From Anaerolineae bacterium (GTDB lineage: Bacteria > Chloroflexota > Anaerolineae > B4-G1 > DUEL01), in the NCBI GenBank assembly GCA_029932895.1, contig JAOZPF010000177.1:1-6351 (forward strand): a stretch of DNA of 6,351 nucleotides, written 5' to 3'. The translations under genes and the position numbers were made by a program. Positions 5,459 to 6,351 of this stretch are shown here, one piece after another (position 1 is the stretch's first letter; every line of letters starts with the position of its first letter). The notes below the pieces were generated by a model. It was not told the origin of the DNA, searched no databases, and saw nothing but the letters and a program-made list of their open reading frames with translations.

Positions 5459-6148
5459 ATGCTAGACACCAAGACACGGTATCTCCAGATCGCTTTCAAC
5501 TATGACGTGGGAATGGTCCGCCAGCTCCTGCCAACCATCGTCCACAGTGTGCGGAGGGTGAAGGGAGGAACAAGGCGCATCCTGATCGAGGCCGGAACTC
5601 CATACATCAAGCGGGAGGGGGCAGCCGGCATCAGAACGATCCGCAGCCTGTGGCCCGGACAGATCGTCGCCGATCTAAAGACGGTGGACGGCGCACTGGG
5701 GGAGGTGGACATGGCCCGTTCGGCCGGCGCAACCGCCGCGACGGTCCTCGGCAGCTCTCCGCCGGAAGCCCTCAACCTTTTTGTCGCCCGCTGCGCCGCG
5801 CTGCGAATGGTCTCGATGATCGATATGCTCGGCGTGGACGACCCCCTGCGTGTGCTGATGAAGCTCTCGACTCCCCCCGACGTCGTGGTGCTACACCGCG
5901 GCCGAGATGAGGAGGGAACGCGGGGCAAGGTGATTCAGTACCGGCACGTGAACCGCGTGCGGAGCAAGTTCGACGTGCTCATCTCGGCCGCCGGCGGCGT
6001 GGACCTGAAAGAAGCTCGCAGCGCGATCTTTAACGGGGCCAACATCGTCGTCGCCAACCTGGTGCGCCCGGGTGACCCCTGGACCGGCATCCGCACCGAC
6101 ACGGACGTTGGAGAGATGGCGCGGCAGTTCCTGGCAACTATCGAGTGA
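5459..6148 (+). CDS. Hexulose-6-phosphate synthase-like protein (HUMPS/OMPDC superfamily)
   Basis: A 229-residue (beta/alpha)8 barrel of the family containing 3-hexulose-6-phosphate synthase (formaldehyde plus ribulose 5-phosphate, reversible) and 3-keto-L-gulonate-6-phosphate decarboxylase. Recognisable parts are YLQIAFN (8-14, first strand), IEAGTP with metal ligand E44 (43-48), ADLKTVD with D72, K74 and D77 (71-77), SMIDMLGVDDP (119-129), VVLHRGRD with H146 (143-150) and AAGGV (177-181). Wording such as IEAGTP..IK and DMLxVxDP is closest, from memory, to the Hps half of archaeal Fae-Hps fusions; no Fae domain is present here. Two usual substrate-contact positions differ: the first-strand Asp is N14, and the C-terminal phosphate-binding Gly-Arg reads A199-N200. 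Activity may therefore be altered. It follows the slipin by 9 bp with a weak ribosome site, consistent with coupling. The superfamily is firm; the reaction is not. Confidence 0.82.
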   Translation: MLDTKTRYLQIAFNYDVGMVRQLLPTIVHSVRRVKGGTRRILIEAGTPYIKREGAAGIRTIRSLWPGQIVADLKTVDGALGEVDMARSAGATAATVLGSSPPEALNLFVARCAALRMVSMIDMLGVDDPLRVLMKLSTPPDVVVLHRGRDEEGTRGKVIQYRHVNRVRSKFDVLISAAGGVDLKEARSAIFNGANIVVANLVRPGDPWTGIRTDTDVGEMARQFLATIE

Positions 6149-6154
6149 GCGAAC

Positions 6155-6351
6155 TCACGGTTGATAGACGGCCCAGGAACCGTCAAAGTGCGTCAGTTGG
6201 TAGATCGTGCCGTCGATGCCCTGGAGCATGGCGTAACTGCTGTGTAGCCCGCACGCGGCGAACCCTTGCCTCCAGGTCTCGAACCCGGCCTCCGGTGCCG
6301 TCGCCCAGCCCAACCCCTCACGGACCTCCGGGTGGGTGCGCCAGACCAGCC
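6155..6351 (-). CDS. C-terminal end of an uncharacterised protein (partial)
   Basis: A minus-strand frame with 64 full codons enters from the right edge and stops at TGA (6157-6155). Its sequence is rich in Trp, Gly and aromatic residues: VWRTHPEVREGLGWATAPE, then GFETWRQGF, and a tail TIYQLTHFDGSWAVYQP. The pattern of a 'LGxxTAPE' motif followed by short beta-like stretches ending in a Trp-Tyr tail resembles, from memory, C-terminal repeats of exported proteins in Chloroflexota. I cannot name a family. It is tail-to-tail with the Hps-like gene, separated by six bases, so the two transcripts probably overlap at their ends. The real start and any N-terminal domains lie outside the window. Protein-like composition and the clean stop placement support a real gene. 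Confidence 0.7.
   Translation of the reverse strand, partial: LVWRTHPEVREGLGWATAPEAGFETWRQGFAACGLHSSYAMLQGIDGTIYQLTHFDGSWAVYQP

Noticed and set aside
3868..5505. Long plus-strand frame of 545 codons
   Set aside because: It lies antisense to hypD, then runs through the promoter region and out of frame through the slipin gene. Composition is Arg/Gly/His-rich, as expected of a shadow frame in GC-rich DNA.
6157..6186. Terminator hairpin between the convergent genes (ACGGTT with AACCGT, or GACGG with CCGTC)
   Set aside because: Stems are only 5-6 bp, no T-run follows, and the sequence is coding on the minus strand.

Overview
This is a gene-dense, GC-rich bacterial segment. No phylogenetic marker is present. 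Two features make me think of Chloroflexota (Anaerolineae-like): the short GTGTGCAA-type tandem array beside uppP, and the 'GLGWATAPE' C-terminal domain at the right edge. That is recollection-based inference, not a demonstrated placement. No mobile element, CRISPR array, tRNA or rRNA was seen.

Layout. The left two thirds read on the minus strand, so transcription runs right to left: hypD (4509 to 3391), hypE (3362 to 2337), an 8-bp tandem repeat array (2267-2320), uppP (2245 to 1424, TTG start), a lipoprotein of the PstS-like periplasmic binding protein family (1418 to 612), a 224-bp intergenic region with promoter and leader signals, then a single-domain CheY/DivK-like response regulator (387 to 22). 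The stop of the regulator overlaps a possible next ATG at the left edge. The right third reads on the plus strand: a slipin/stomatin (SPFH/band 7) membrane protein (4670-5449), followed 9 bp later by a hexulose-6-phosphate synthase-like (HUMPS/OMPDC superfamily) protein (5459-6148). A partial minus-strand gene (6155 to beyond 6351) converges on it with a 6-bp gap.

How the genes work together. HypD and HypE supply the core of Fe(CN)2CO cofactor assembly for [NiFe]-hydrogenases. No hypC, hypF, hypA or hypB lies in the window, so these must be encoded elsewhere. UppP recycles undecaprenyl pyrophosphate for envelope synthesis and is tightly coupled (5-bp gap) to the binding lipoprotein. The slipin and Hps-like protein look like a two-gene operon, an unusual pairing because bacterial slipins usually sit beside NfeD.

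The 4510-4669 gap is a divergent control region. It has a sigma70-like promoter in each direction. The one for hypD would give a leaderless or nearly leaderless mRNA. Three TTGCC/GGCAA half-sites overlap the slipin promoter. A second control region, 388-611, carries an extended -10 promoter, inverted repeats where the -35 should be, and a leader able to fold into a long hairpin ahead of the response regulator. The features most worth a second look are the slipin-Hps pair, the substituted active-site positions in the Hps-like protein, and these two control regions.
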